DNA from: an uncultured Bacteroidales bacterium
GTDB taxonomy: Bacteria; Bacteroidota; Bacteroidia; Bacteroidales; UBA3824
DNA: 64,000 nt
Reading direction: 5' to 3'
Assembly (NCBI GenBank): GCA_937877455.1
Contig: CALFIU010000177.1
Span: forward strand, 1-64,000
Position numbers and translations under genes: made by a program. Below are positions 15,998-24,195 of this stretch, piece by piece. The notes below the pieces were generated by a model, which saw only the letters and a list, made by a program, of their open reading frames with translations, was not told the DNA's origin and made no database searches. Numbering within the stretch: the first letter of the stretch is position 1; each line of letters starts with the position of its first letter.

Positions 15998-17617
15998 ATG
16001 TCAAACAATGGCGGAATAACAACGGAATACGCAGGCTCTAAGTTTCTTAATCGCTTGCCAATAATGTCAGCAATATTGTTTTCAGTATTGTTTATAGTTA
16101 TTCTTGTGCAAGAATACTATATGTTTTTGCAGCAAGGAGATGGGTCTGCATTGCATTTTTTTAAATACATATTAGACATTCCATGGATGTTTATTGCCAA
16201 TATCGCTTTTATTATTATTGCGATTATAGCTGTAAAACAGATGATTAAATATCGCAAAAATTTAGAATTTAGCCGAATGTATATGTTTTTTTCAAATTTG
16301 GCTAACATTCCTATTTTAGTTTTGAAAAACGATAGAACCCTATTTTGGAACAATTTAGAATCAATAAGTTTTTTAAAAAAACAAAATCCCCAAACGTTGG
16401 TTTTAAACATTTTTGAAGACAAAATTGCATGTGAAAAAATGGATGATTGTTTCAAAACTGGCAAATCTACATATTACGAAAAAACTATAAAAATCGACTC
16501 TATAAATTATTGGTTTCATATAACATTTACAAAAATAAATAATTATAAAAACAATGCCTTAGTTTCGGCAACAATGTCCGACATTTCTAACATGAAAGAG
16601 GCAAACGAAAAAATTGATAACCAACAACGAGAACTTCAGATGCAAACCGAAATGCTGTCGCTAATTACAGCACAAATGGAGGTTCAACAAGCTGGAATAA
16701 AAGAGCAAAACGAATTGTTAAGCGAACAGCATAAACAACTCGAACAACAAGCCAGAATGTTGCAAGATGCAAACGATGAACTTGAATATCGTAATAAACA
16801 AATAATAACAAAAAACAGTTACATAACCGACAGCATAAGATATGCACAAACGATACAAGAGGCTATGCTTCCTGCATCTAACCAATTGGAAAACAATTTT
16901 TTCAATAATTTTATTATCTACAAACCAAAAGATATTGTTAGCGGTGATTTTTATTGGTATTCCATAAATGAAGAATACGTTTATGCTGTACTTGGCGATT
17001 GTACAGGACATGGTGTTCCTGGTGCATTTATGAGTATGATAGGTACAAGAATTCTTGGCGAACTCATAAACGAAAACAAAATGGATAGGCCGTCAGTTAT
17101 ATTAGAAACCATGCACGAACGCATTGTTGCAGCACTAAAACAAGACGAAACCGAAAATAACGATGGCATGGACATTGCAATTTGTCGTATAAAAAAAGTA
17201 TCCGCACAAGACCATGATTACGAACTTAAATATGCAGGAGCAAAACAACCAATTTTTATAAAACGAAAAGGGGTTGACGAAGTTGAACAAGCACCTGCCG
17301 ATAGACGCGGAATTGGAGGACATTCGTACGCTAATTTTTTCTTTTTTGAAGACCGTGATTATTACCTCAATATTGGTGACAGAATTTACCTTACCACCGA
17401 TGGTATAAAAGACCAAAACAATATGCTTAGAAAAAGGTTTGGTACAAAACGTCTTGAAATGATGCTTTCTATAACATCAACACTCAACATTCGCGACCAA
17501 AAAATTTTTATTGACAATATCATTAACAATTGGCAAGGTCTTGAAGAACAACGCGATGATATTTCTCTTTGGGGTATAGAACTTGGTGAGCATCAGCCCT
17601 CTCCTTATTCTAATTGA
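15998..17617 (+). CDS. membrane SpoIIE/PP2C-type protein phosphatase with PAS domain (SiaA-like candidate)
   Basis: 539 residues: two membrane helices (about 20-42 and 62-85), a PAS-like segment (about 95-200), a Q/E-rich coiled coil (about 205-275) and a SpoIIE-type PP2C domain (about 290-530). The metal-binding acidic motifs are intact: DIVSGDFYWY, VLGDCTGHGVPGAFM, NNDGMDIAI, LTTDGIKDQNN and EEQRDDISLWG. Such phosphatases remove phosphate from Ser/Thr of STAS- or SiaC-type proteins in partner-switching pathways. Three SiaC-type proteins and two SiaB-type kinases are encoded 3-5 kb away, and a tandem one at 33.5 kb, so this is a good candidate for their phosphatase; that link is inference. 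It ends 4 nt from the convergent permease gene. Confidence 0.85.
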   Translation: MSNNGGITTEYAGSKFLNRLPIMSAILFSVLFIVILVQEYYMFLQQGDGSALHFFKYILDIPWMFIANIAFIIIAIIAVKQMIKYRKNLEFSRMYMFFSNLANIPILVLKNDRTLFWNNLESISFLKKQNPQTLVLNIFEDKIACEKMDDCFKTGKSTYYEKTIKIDSINYWFHITFTKINNYKNNALVSATMSDISNMKEANEKIDNQQRELQMQTEMLSLITAQMEVQQAGIKEQNELLSEQHKQLEQQARMLQDANDELEYRNKQIITKNSYITDSIRYAQTIQEAMLPASNQLENNFFNNFIIYKPKDIVSGDFYWYSINEEYVYAVLGDCTGHGVPGAFMSMIGTRILGELINENKMDRPSVILETMHERIVAALKQDETENNDGMDIAICRIKKVSAQDHDYELKYAGAKQPIFIKRKGVDEVEQAPADRRGIGGHSYANFFFFEDRDYYLNIGDRIYLTTDGIKDQNNMLRKRFGTKRLEMMLSITSTLNIRDQKIFIDNIINNWQGLEEQRDDISLWGIELGEHQPSPYSN

Positions 17618-17621
17618 ATTT

Positions 17622-18860
17622 TTATTTAAAGCCAACCACCTTGGCTGGTTGCATCTTAGAAATTACAAAACTTGGAAAAACAAGCATAAAACTCATAACA
17701 ACCATTGTCGCAAAATCTATTGCTAAAAAGTACCAAAAATGAAGGCTTACTGGCACATGATCAACATAATAAGAAGTTGGATCAAGACCAATCAAATTGA
17801 ATTTTTGTTGAATAAAAATCAAAACCAAAGCCACCACGTTACCAATTAATATGCCTTTACCAGTAATGTAGAGCGATTGAATAATAAATATTTTTCTAAT
17901 TAGCCAATTACGCGCGCCAATTGATTTCATAATACCTATCATGGCTGTGCGTTCAAAAATAATTATTAGCATTGCTGTTGACATGTTTACTAATGCAACA
18001 AAAAACATTATGCTAAGCACAACCCAAACATTCATTTCGGTAAGCGTTAGCCAATCAAAAAGTTGTCGATTGGTATCTTTAACATTTTGTACACGTAGCA
18101 TACTGCCATCCTCGGCAATTTGGTACCCTGCATAATCGCGTACAACCGATGTCATTTCGTCAAGTTTGCCAAAATCATCAATCATAACTTCAAAACCAGT
18201 AACTTTACCATCTTGCCAGTTGTTAAGTTTTTGAATATCAAGCAAATCTACAATACAAAAAAGTTTATCATATTCTTCGAGCCCAGTTTGGTAAATTCCC
18301 GAAACAACATATTTCCTCATTCTTGGTGGATTTTGAATAAAATATGCTGCAAGATTGTCGCCAATTTTTAGATTGAGCATATCAGCTATTTTCTTTGATA
18401 TTACAACATTATTGTTTTTAATACTGTCGTTTGTTTTAAAAACCTTACCTTCAACGAGATTTTTTTCAAAAAAAGACCAATCATACTCACTACCCACACC
18501 TTTTAAAATAACACCGCATATTTCAACACCTGATTTCAATATAGCAGGTTTTGCTGCGTAACGTTGGATATGACTAATACCATCTTCGTTTTCGATTGAT
18601 GGAAAAAAATTTTGGCAACCATCAACTGGAAAAGTTTCGTAGTTGGCAGCAGATTCGCGATTTACAATATTAATTGTAGAACCAAAACCAACCACTTTTT
18701 CCATAATTTCGTTTTTAAAGCCAATGATAATGGCCATGCTTATTACCATAACAGCCACGCTCAACGACACAGCAGCAACAGCAATTTTCACCACCGAACT
18801 TGATGCCGAACCAGTTTTGCTGCGTACCATACGCGAAGCCATGAAAATTTCGAGTTTCAA
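17622..18860 (-). CDS. FtsX-like/LolC-LolE family ABC permease
   Basis: A 412-residue inner-membrane protein with the MacB/LolE topology: one N-terminal helix (VKIAVAAVSLSVAVMVISMAII), a ~230-residue periplasmic domain, and three C-terminal helices (WVVLSIMFFVALVNMSTAMLIII..., GILIGNVVALVLIFIQ, FWYFLAIDFATMVVMSFML). The IMKSIGARNWLIRKIFIIQS block is typical of the FtsX domain next to the ATPase coupling helix. In other bacteria LolCDE releases lipoproteins from the inner membrane. The ATPase partner is not adjacent. The start at 18860 fits the family (LEIFMASRMVRSK). Confidence 0.85.
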   Translation of the reverse strand: MKLEIFMASRMVRSKTGSASSSVVKIAVAAVSLSVAVMVISMAIIIGFKNEIMEKVVGFGSTINIVNRESAANYETFPVDGCQNFFPSIENEDGISHIQRYAAKPAILKSGVEICGVILKGVGSEYDWSFFEKNLVEGKVFKTNDSIKNNNVVISKKIADMLNLKIGDNLAAYFIQNPPRMRKYVVSGIYQTGLEEYDKLFCIVDLLDIQKLNNWQDGKVTGFEVMIDDFGKLDEMTSVVRDYAGYQIAEDGSMLRVQNVKDTNRQLFDWLTLTEMNVWVVLSIMFFVALVNMSTAMLIIIFERTAMIGIMKSIGARNWLIRKIFIIQSLYITGKGILIGNVVALVLIFIQQKFNLIGLDPTSYYVDHVPVSLHFWYFLAIDFATMVVMSFMLVFPSFVISKMQPAKVVGFK

Positions 18861-18958
18861 TTTTTCTTGTGTTAAAAATTATGGTGCAAAATTAGAGTTT
18901 TTTTTCACATTAACATAATCGTAACATAAAATAAAGCCATCGTTAAAATAAAAAAAAC

Positions 18959-18966
18959 TATTTTTG
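18959..18966 (+). promoter_or_regulatory. promoter -7 box of fabI
   Basis: TATTTTTG, a perfect TAnnTTTG match, 33 nt before the chosen ATG. The in-frame ATG at 18964 lies inside the box and so is not the start. Confidence 0.55.
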
Positions 18967-18999
18967 CAACGAAAAAATGTTTTAGAAAAAACTATAATT

Positions 19000-19839
19000 A
19001 TGTATAATCTTTTAAAAGGAAAAAAAGGAATAATCTTTGGTGCGTTGGATCCACAATCCATCGCTTGGCACATAGCGGAAAAATGTTGGGAAGAAGGCGC
19101 GGAGTTTACGCTTTCAAACACACCTGTTGCTCTCCGTATGGGTACGTTGAACCAATTGGCTCAAAAAACTGGTTCTGAGGTTATTCCTGCCGATGCCACA
19201 AATGTTGAAGATTTGGAAAATGTTTTTAAGAGAACGTTGGAAAAATTTGGTGGACAAATAGACTTTGTACTTCATTCTATTGGAATGTCGCTCAATGTTA
19301 GAAAAAACCGACCCTACGACGATGTGGATTATAATTTTTACGCCAAAACAATGGATATTTCGGCTTTTTCGTTTCATAAAATTTTGCAAACTGCATATAA
19401 ACTTGATGCAATAAAAGAATGGGGGTCTGTGGTTGCGCTTACGTATGTGGCTGGACAACGCACATTCTATCGTTACAACGACATGGCCGATGCAAAAGCA
19501 TTACTCGAATCAATTGCTCGTAGTTTTGGTTACATATACGGTCGCGAACGTAAAGTGCGCATCAACACCATTTCGCAGTCGCCAACGATGACTACTGCTG
19601 GTAGCGGTGTAAAAGGTATTGACAATCTTATGGACTATAGCGATAGAATGTCGCCGCTTGGAAATGCCGATGCAGAAGATTGTGCAAATTATTGCATAAC
19701 ACTATTTTCTGATCTTACAAAAAAGGTAACTATGCAAAATCTTTACAACGATGGCGGTTTTTCAAGTATGGGTATGAGCCAAAAGGCTATGAACGTGTAT
19801 AACCAAAGTCTTGAAATGGGTGGCGAGTTACTCGACTAA
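19000..19839 (+). CDS. fabI: enoyl-[acyl-carrier-protein] reductase (NADH), FabI
   Basis: A 279-residue short-chain dehydrogenase of the FabI branch. It catalyses the last step of each fatty-acid elongation cycle, reduction of enoyl-ACP. Visible features are the nucleotide-binding start KGIIFGALDPQSIAWHIA, DFVLHSIGM, and the active-site run VVALTYVAGQ...RYNDMADAKALLES with the Tyr and Lys of the YX6K motif, then VRINTISQSPTMTTAGSG. The start at 19000 is chosen because the -7 box covers the upstream ATG. It is monocistronic and followed by a long inverted repeat. Confidence 0.9.
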   Translation: MYNLLKGKKGIIFGALDPQSIAWHIAEKCWEEGAEFTLSNTPVALRMGTLNQLAQKTGSEVIPADATNVEDLENVFKRTLEKFGGQIDFVLHSIGMSLNVRKNRPYDDVDYNFYAKTMDISAFSFHKILQTAYKLDAIKEWGSVVALTYVAGQRTFYRYNDMADAKALLESIARSFGYIYGRERKVRINTISQSPTMTTAGSGVKGIDNLMDYSDRMSPLGNADAEDCANYCITLFSDLTKKVTMQNLYNDGGFSSMGMSQKAMNVYNQSLEMGGELLD

Positions 19840-19848
19840 TTTTTTACT

Positions 19849-19937
19849 TTCGCAAGTAATTTTGTTAGTAAATATAAGTAATAACTTACAAGAATTTATA
19901 TTTTTGTAGGTAATTATTATACAAAATTACTTGCGAA
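19849..19937. repeat. 17-bp perfect inverted repeat with structured loop between fabI and miaA
   Basis: TTCGCAAGTAATTTTGT (19849-19865) and ACAAAATTACTTGCGAA (19921-19937) are perfect inverted copies 55 nt apart. The loop contains a smaller palindrome (TAAGTAATAACTTA). A T-run follows the right arm, so it could act as the fabI terminator, but the long loop is unusual for one and a small MITE-like element is equally possible. Confidence 0.6.
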
Positions 19938-19957
19938 TTTTTTTATAATTTTCAACT

Positions 19958-20872
19958 ATGAATTTAATTGCGGTTCTTGGTCCAACGGCTGGCGGAAAAA
20001 CTTCTTTTGCGGCACATTTGGCAGCAGAATTAAAAACAGAAGTTATTAGTGCAGATTCTCGTCAGATTTATCGTGGAATGGACATTGGAACGGGAAAAGA
20101 CTTACAAGATTATTTTATCGACGGCAAACAAATAAAATGTCATCTTACCGACATTGTTGATGCTGGTGTTAAATATAATCTTTTTGAATATCAAAAAGAA
20201 TTTTTCAAAGTTTTTGTTGATATGCAGAACCGCAATCTTTTACCAGTTTTGTGCGGTGGCACAGGGTTGTATTTAGAATCTGTGGTGCGCAACTACAAAC
20301 TTATTGATGTGCCACAAAATCCAAGTTTGAGACAAGATTTGGAGAAATATTCGCTATCTGAACTTAAAGATATGCTTCAAAAAATGAAAACGCTGCACAA
20401 TAACACCGATACCGATACAAAAAAAAGGGCAATTAGAGCCATTGAAATAGAAACATTTATCAAAGAAAATCCAATGGTTGTTCCTTCTTATCCTAAAATT
20501 GAACCTCTGATTTTTGGAATAAAAAATCCTCGCGATGTTGAAAGAGAAAAAATTGCATTTCGTTTGAAAGAACGTCTTGAAAATGGGATGGTTGAAGAGA
20601 TAGAAGGATTACTAAAAAATGGTGTATCGGAAGAAACCCTTATTTATTATGGTCTTGAATATAAGTTTGTTACGCTTTATATTACTGGCAAACTTAGTTA
20701 TTCTGAAATGCAATCGCTACTTGAAATAGCCATCTGCCAATTTGCAAAAAGGCAGATGACATGGTTTAGACGTATGGAACGTATGGGGATAAAAATCAAT
20801 TGGATTGACGGTAGATTGCCAATGGAAAAAAAGATTTCTTTTGCCAACGACATTATAAACAATTGCTTATAA
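19958..20872 (+). CDS. miaA: tRNA dimethylallyltransferase MiaA
   Basis: A 304-residue enzyme that adds a dimethylallyl group to A37 of tRNAs reading UNN codons. Motifs are the P-loop LGPTAGGKTS, the substrate strand ISADSRQIYRGMDIGTGKD, HLTDIVDAG, PVLCGGTGLYLES, and the late QFAKRQMTWFRRMERM. The length is typical. The 3' end overlaps the convergent prenyltransferase gene by 6 nt. Confidence 0.93.
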   Translation: MNLIAVLGPTAGGKTSFAAHLAAELKTEVISADSRQIYRGMDIGTGKDLQDYFIDGKQIKCHLTDIVDAGVKYNLFEYQKEFFKVFVDMQNRNLLPVLCGGTGLYLESVVRNYKLIDVPQNPSLRQDLEKYSLSELKDMLQKMKTLHNNTDTDTKKRAIRAIEIETFIKENPMVVPSYPKIEPLIFGIKNPRDVEREKIAFRLKERLENGMVEEIEGLLKNGVSEETLIYYGLEYKFVTLYITGKLSYSEMQSLLEIAICQFAKRQMTWFRRMERMGIKINWIDGRLPMEKKISFANDIINNCL

Positions 20873-21721
20873 AACAATATCAATAATATCAAAAAAAGCA
20901 AAAATTATTGAAGCAATACCGTTAAATGTTCCAAAAGCAACGTTTACACGCGAAAGGTCGTTTGGCTTTACAATTGAATGTTGACGAATAATTAGCATTA
21001 TAAAAATTGCTGCTCCAATAGAGAAAAACATACCTGCACTTTGTAAATATCCTGCCACCAATACCAAAATACAAGACACAATATGGTCGGCAAGCGACAA
21101 TCTCAATGCGCCTTTTATGCCAAATTTTTCTGGAATGGAATGTAAATTTTGCTGAGTATCAAAATTTGCATCTTGTAATGAGTATATAATATCAAAACCA
21201 CTCACCCATGTTAAAACAATTAATGAATATACAACTGGTAAAACTGCAAAATGCCCTGTTACAGCGAGATACGCTCCAAGCGGTGCCAACGCAAGACCAC
21301 AGCCAAGAACAAAATGACATAGCGAAGTAAATCTTTTGGTGTAACTATAAATCATAACTGTAAGTATTGCCACTGGCGACAAATAAAATACAAGCCTATT
21401 TATAAAAAAAGTTGTGGTTATAAATAGAATAATGTTTATTACAACAAAAATTAATGCGTTTTTTGCAGAAATTTTTCCAGCAGGTATTTCACGATTTTTT
21501 GTGCGAGGGTTTTTTGCATCAATATTTCTATCCAAGTATCTGTTGAATCCCATTGCGGTGTTTCTTGCAAATACCATACACAAAACAACTTGCAAAAGTA
21601 AAATCCATTTAAACTCGGTTTCCATCATTCCAAGGCAAAAGCCAATTAATGCAAATGGCATTGCAAAAACCGTATGTGCAAATCTCACTAACGAAAAATA
21701 TTCTTTAACCTTTTCAAACAT
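20867..21721 (-). CDS. UbiA-family prenyltransferase (4-hydroxybenzoate polyprenyltransferase-like)
   Basis: A 284-residue integral membrane enzyme with about eight or nine helices. The two prenyl-diphosphate binding motifs are present: NRYLDRNIDAKNPRTKNR (NxxxDxxxD) and FDIIYSLQDANFD (DxxxD). It matches the UbiA/MqnP-like group that prenylates an aromatic ring in quinone synthesis. In an anaerobic Bacteroidota this would most plausibly be a menaquinone step, either MqnP of the futalosine route or MenA-like. The sequence alone does not decide which, so no symbol is given. No other quinone gene is adjacent. Confidence 0.8.
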   Translation of the reverse strand: MFEKVKEYFSLVRFAHTVFAMPFALIGFCLGMMETEFKWILLLQVVLCMVFARNTAMGFNRYLDRNIDAKNPRTKNREIPAGKISAKNALIFVVINIILFITTTFFINRLVFYLSPVAILTVMIYSYTKRFTSLCHFVLGCGLALAPLGAYLAVTGHFAVLPVVYSLIVLTWVSGFDIIYSLQDANFDTQQNLHSIPEKFGIKGALRLSLADHIVSCILVLVAGYLQSAGMFFSIGAAIFIMLIIRQHSIVKPNDLSRVNVAFGTFNGIASIIFAFFDIIDIVL

Positions 21722-21752
21722 TTTATTATAAAGTTACTTTTTTTATAAATAA

Positions 21753-21800
21753 AAAAACACGCCATCGCAAATTTTGTTTTTTGCGAAACAGCGTGTTTTT
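21753..21800 (-). terminator. terminator of the pseudouridine synthase gene
   Basis: AAAAACACGC (21753-21762) pairs with GCGTGTTTTT (21791-21800), with extra pairing of TCGCAAA and TTTGCGA inside. It lies just after the minus-strand stop at 21815. The flanks give U-runs in both directions. Confidence 0.85.
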
Positions 21801-21814
21801 CGATTCTTTTTTAA

Positions 21815-23101
21815 TTATTCAATGGCACTTTTAACGTCGCCGTAAGGCATATCTTTTGCGTTTTTGTTGCTTACCATCTGCAAAAATCCAACTTCTGCAT
21901 CGGTTAAAAATCTCCAATGACCACGAGTAAGTCCGCGTTTGTCAAGTCCTGCAAACATTACACGGTCGAGTTTCTTAACTTCATAACCCAAATGTTCAAA
22001 AATTCTACGAACAATACGATTTCTACCAGAATGTATGCGAATTCCAATTTCCGACTTGCTTTGTCCGTCAATGTAAGCTATTTCGTCCGCTTTTATAAAA
22101 CCGTCTTCGAGTTCAAAACCGTCAAATATTTTTTGCATATCGGGCATACTGAGGTTTTTGTCGAGCGATACATGATAAATTTTTTGCACCTCGTTCGACG
22201 GATGAGTTAGTTTTTTTGCCAAATCGCCATCGTTGGTAAAAAGTAACACGCCTGTTGTGTTTCTATCAAGCCTTCCAACCGGGTAAATACGTTCTTTACA
22301 AGCACCTTGTATAAGCTCCATCACGGTGTTGCGCGCATGAGGATCGCGAAGTGTGGTGATATAATCTTTGGGTTTGTTTAACAATAGATAACGTTTTTTT
22401 TCTGGTTTGATAGTCTGACCATTAAATTGAACTTCATCGGTTACACCTACTTTAATTCCCATTTCGGTAACAACCTTTCCATTTACGGTAACCATGCCAG
22501 TGGCTATCATACGGTCGGCTTCGCGACGAGAACACATTCCGCTATTAGCCAAAAATTTGTTTAGTCTAATAGTTCCGTCAAAATTTATTTGGTCGTCTTC
22601 GCGTTCTGCTTGATTTTCTAATGATTTTTTCTTTCTGTCTTCATGGCTCCAATATTTACGATGGCGGAAACCATTTTCGTCAACGTAAGTATTTCCACTT
22701 CTGAAATTATCGTTCATATCATCGCCATCGTCAGAATAGCGTTTTTTATAACCGTTTGACCTATAGTTTTTTTGTTTGTGATCTTGATAGTTTCTATCGG
22801 AATTATAGTTTTTGTTATAGCGACGTTCTTGGCCATCGAAATTTCTTTTTTGAAAATCGTCATCGCCATAATTTTGTCTTTTTTCACGACGGTTGTCAAA
22901 CTTGTTGTGGCTTCGGTCTGATTTATTGGCATATCCGCGTTTTTTTTCATTTTCGGTATCGCGGTAGTAATAACCACCATCATCATTGCCACGATTTTTG
23001 TTGCCATCGAAATTTTTTTTTGCAAAATTGTTTCTTTTGCCATTATCGCGGGAATTTCTATCCTGATTGTTGGAATTGCCGCGAGAAAAATTATTTCCCA
23101 T
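21815..23101 (-). CDS. rRNA large-subunit pseudouridine synthase (RluB/RsuA family) with disordered N-terminus
   Basis: 428 residues. The first ~165 are low-complexity and rich in N, R, D, K, G and Y (GNNFSRGNSNNQDRNSRDNG and similar) and probably disordered. An S4 RNA-binding domain follows (IRLNKFLANSGMCSRREADR...), then the RsuA/RluB catalytic domain with LLLNKPKDYITT, the catalytic Asp in YPVGRLDRNTTGVLLF, and SGRNRIVRRIFEHLGY. The enzyme isomerises one uridine in 23S rRNA (RluB/E/F) or 16S rRNA (RsuA); the RluB type is likelier from the motifs. The start at 23101 follows the TAATTTTG box at 23136, which rules out the ATG at 23131. Confidence 0.85.
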   Translation of the reverse strand: MGNNFSRGNSNNQDRNSRDNGKRNNFAKKNFDGNKNRGNDDGGYYYRDTENEKKRGYANKSDRSHNKFDNRREKRQNYGDDDFQKRNFDGQERRYNKNYNSDRNYQDHKQKNYRSNGYKKRYSDDGDDMNDNFRSGNTYVDENGFRHRKYWSHEDRKKKSLENQAEREDDQINFDGTIRLNKFLANSGMCSRREADRMIATGMVTVNGKVVTEMGIKVGVTDEVQFNGQTIKPEKKRYLLLNKPKDYITTLRDPHARNTVMELIQGACKERIYPVGRLDRNTTGVLLFTNDGDLAKKLTHPSNEVQKIYHVSLDKNLSMPDMQKIFDGFELEDGFIKADEIAYIDGQSKSEIGIRIHSGRNRIVRRIFEHLGYEVKKLDRVMFAGLDKRGLTRGHWRFLTDAEVGFLQMVSNKNAKDMPYGDVKSAIE

Positions 23102-23135
23102 TTTTTCTAAACTTATTTTTTGTAAAAACAACTTG

Positions 23136-23143
23136 CAAAATTA
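23136..23143 (-). promoter_or_regulatory. promoter -7 box of the pseudouridine synthase gene
   Basis: On the minus strand the sequence reads TAATTTTG, a perfect TAnnTTTG match, 34 nt before the chosen ATG. Confidence 0.6.
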
Positions 23144-23177
23144 TGTTTTTTTTGCATAAAATAAACAACAAAATGCT

Positions 23178-23185
23178 TACTTTTG
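23178..23185 (+). promoter_or_regulatory. promoter -7 box of the BASS transporter gene
   Basis: TACTTTTG, a perfect TAnnTTTG match, 20 nt before the ATG at 23205. A TTTG lies at 23151-23154. Confidence 0.6.
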
Positions 23186-23204
23186 CCTTAAATTTTTTCA
23201 ATTA

Positions 23205-24191
23205 ATGAAAAGTATAATTTATCAACAACTGCAAGAGCTTGATGCACTGAAACTTAACTTTGGTAACAATGGTTCAATGATTTTGAACGTGGTGTTGTGT
23301 TTTATTATGTTTGGTGTTGCATTAGGCATACGTCCGCAACAGTTTAAAACAGCAATACACCATCCAAGGTCAGTAATTGCAGGTCTTTTGTCGCAATGGG
23401 TATTGCTTCCGGCTGTTACATTTTTGTTTGTGTACTTATTAAAAAATCACTTAACGGTAACTGTTGCATTGGGTGCTATTTTGGTGGCATCGTGTCCTGG
23501 TGGTAATGTTTCAAATTTTATAAGTTCGCTTTCTCGTGGCAATATAGAATTGTCAGTAAGCCTAACTGCTATCACAACTGTATGTGCTGTTTTTATAACA
23601 CCTGCCAATTTTTCTTTTTGGGGCAACCTCTTTGCAGGTACAACGGGTCTTGTTAAACCTATATACGTGCCAATAAGTTCAGTTTTAGAAACTTTGATAT
23701 TAATATTGGGAATTCCGCTAGTTTTAGGTTTATTTTTTTCGTGGAAACTTCCAAACATAGCCAAAAAGATAGCAAAACCAATTCAAAAAATTTCTATTTT
23801 ATGTTTTATGGCGATAGTAATCTTGGCGTTTGTTGCAAACTTTGAATATTTTGTAAAATATATAAAATTTATTTTTATAATAGTTTTGTTACAAAATGCG
23901 TTGGCATACTTAACTGGTTGGTCGGTAGCCACAATTGCAAAAACCAATAGCCGCGACCGCCGTACAATAACAATAGAAACTGGTATTCAAAATTCTGGAC
24001 TTGCACTTATGTTGATTTTTAATCCATCTATTTTTCCGCCCGAAACGCCGATTGGAGGTATGGCATTTATAGCCTCATGGTGGGGCGTTTGGCATATTGT
24101 TGCAGGTTTGTGCATCGCTACATTTTGGAATTTTAAACGCGTAAAGAACTTCCGCGCATATAAAAATAGAAGTTTGGCGTATAAAAATTAA
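23205..24191 (+). CDS. bile acid:sodium symporter (BASS) family transporter
   Basis: A 328-residue membrane protein with about nine or ten helices. It shows BASS motifs: VLCFIMFGVALGIRPQQF in an early helix, the crossover segment LVASCPGGNVSNFISSLSRGN, and the second half ITIETGIQNSGLALMLIFNP. Homologues move organic anions with sodium, and many bacterial members act on substrates other than bile acids, such as pantoate or oxo-acids. It is the first gene of a likely operon with plsC and the GSCFA gene (gaps of 4 and 3 nt). Confidence 0.85.
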   Translation: MKSIIYQQLQELDALKLNFGNNGSMILNVVLCFIMFGVALGIRPQQFKTAIHHPRSVIAGLLSQWVLLPAVTFLFVYLLKNHLTVTVALGAILVASCPGGNVSNFISSLSRGNIELSVSLTAITTVCAVFITPANFSFWGNLFAGTTGLVKPIYVPISSVLETLILILGIPLVLGLFFSWKLPNIAKKIAKPIQKISILCFMAIVILAFVANFEYFVKYIKFIFIIVLLQNALAYLTGWSVATIAKTNSRDRRTITIETGIQNSGLALMLIFNPSIFPPETPIGGMAFIASWWGVWHIVAGLCIATFWNFKRVKNFRAYKNRSLAYKN

Positions 24192-24195
24192 ACAA

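Noticed and set aside
22714..23205. Overlapping open frames on both strands inside the pseudouridine synthase 5' region (109 and 149 codons)
   Set aside because: They arise from the repetitive Asn/Arg/Asp/Lys codons of the disordered region. They have no family features and lie wholly on the real gene.
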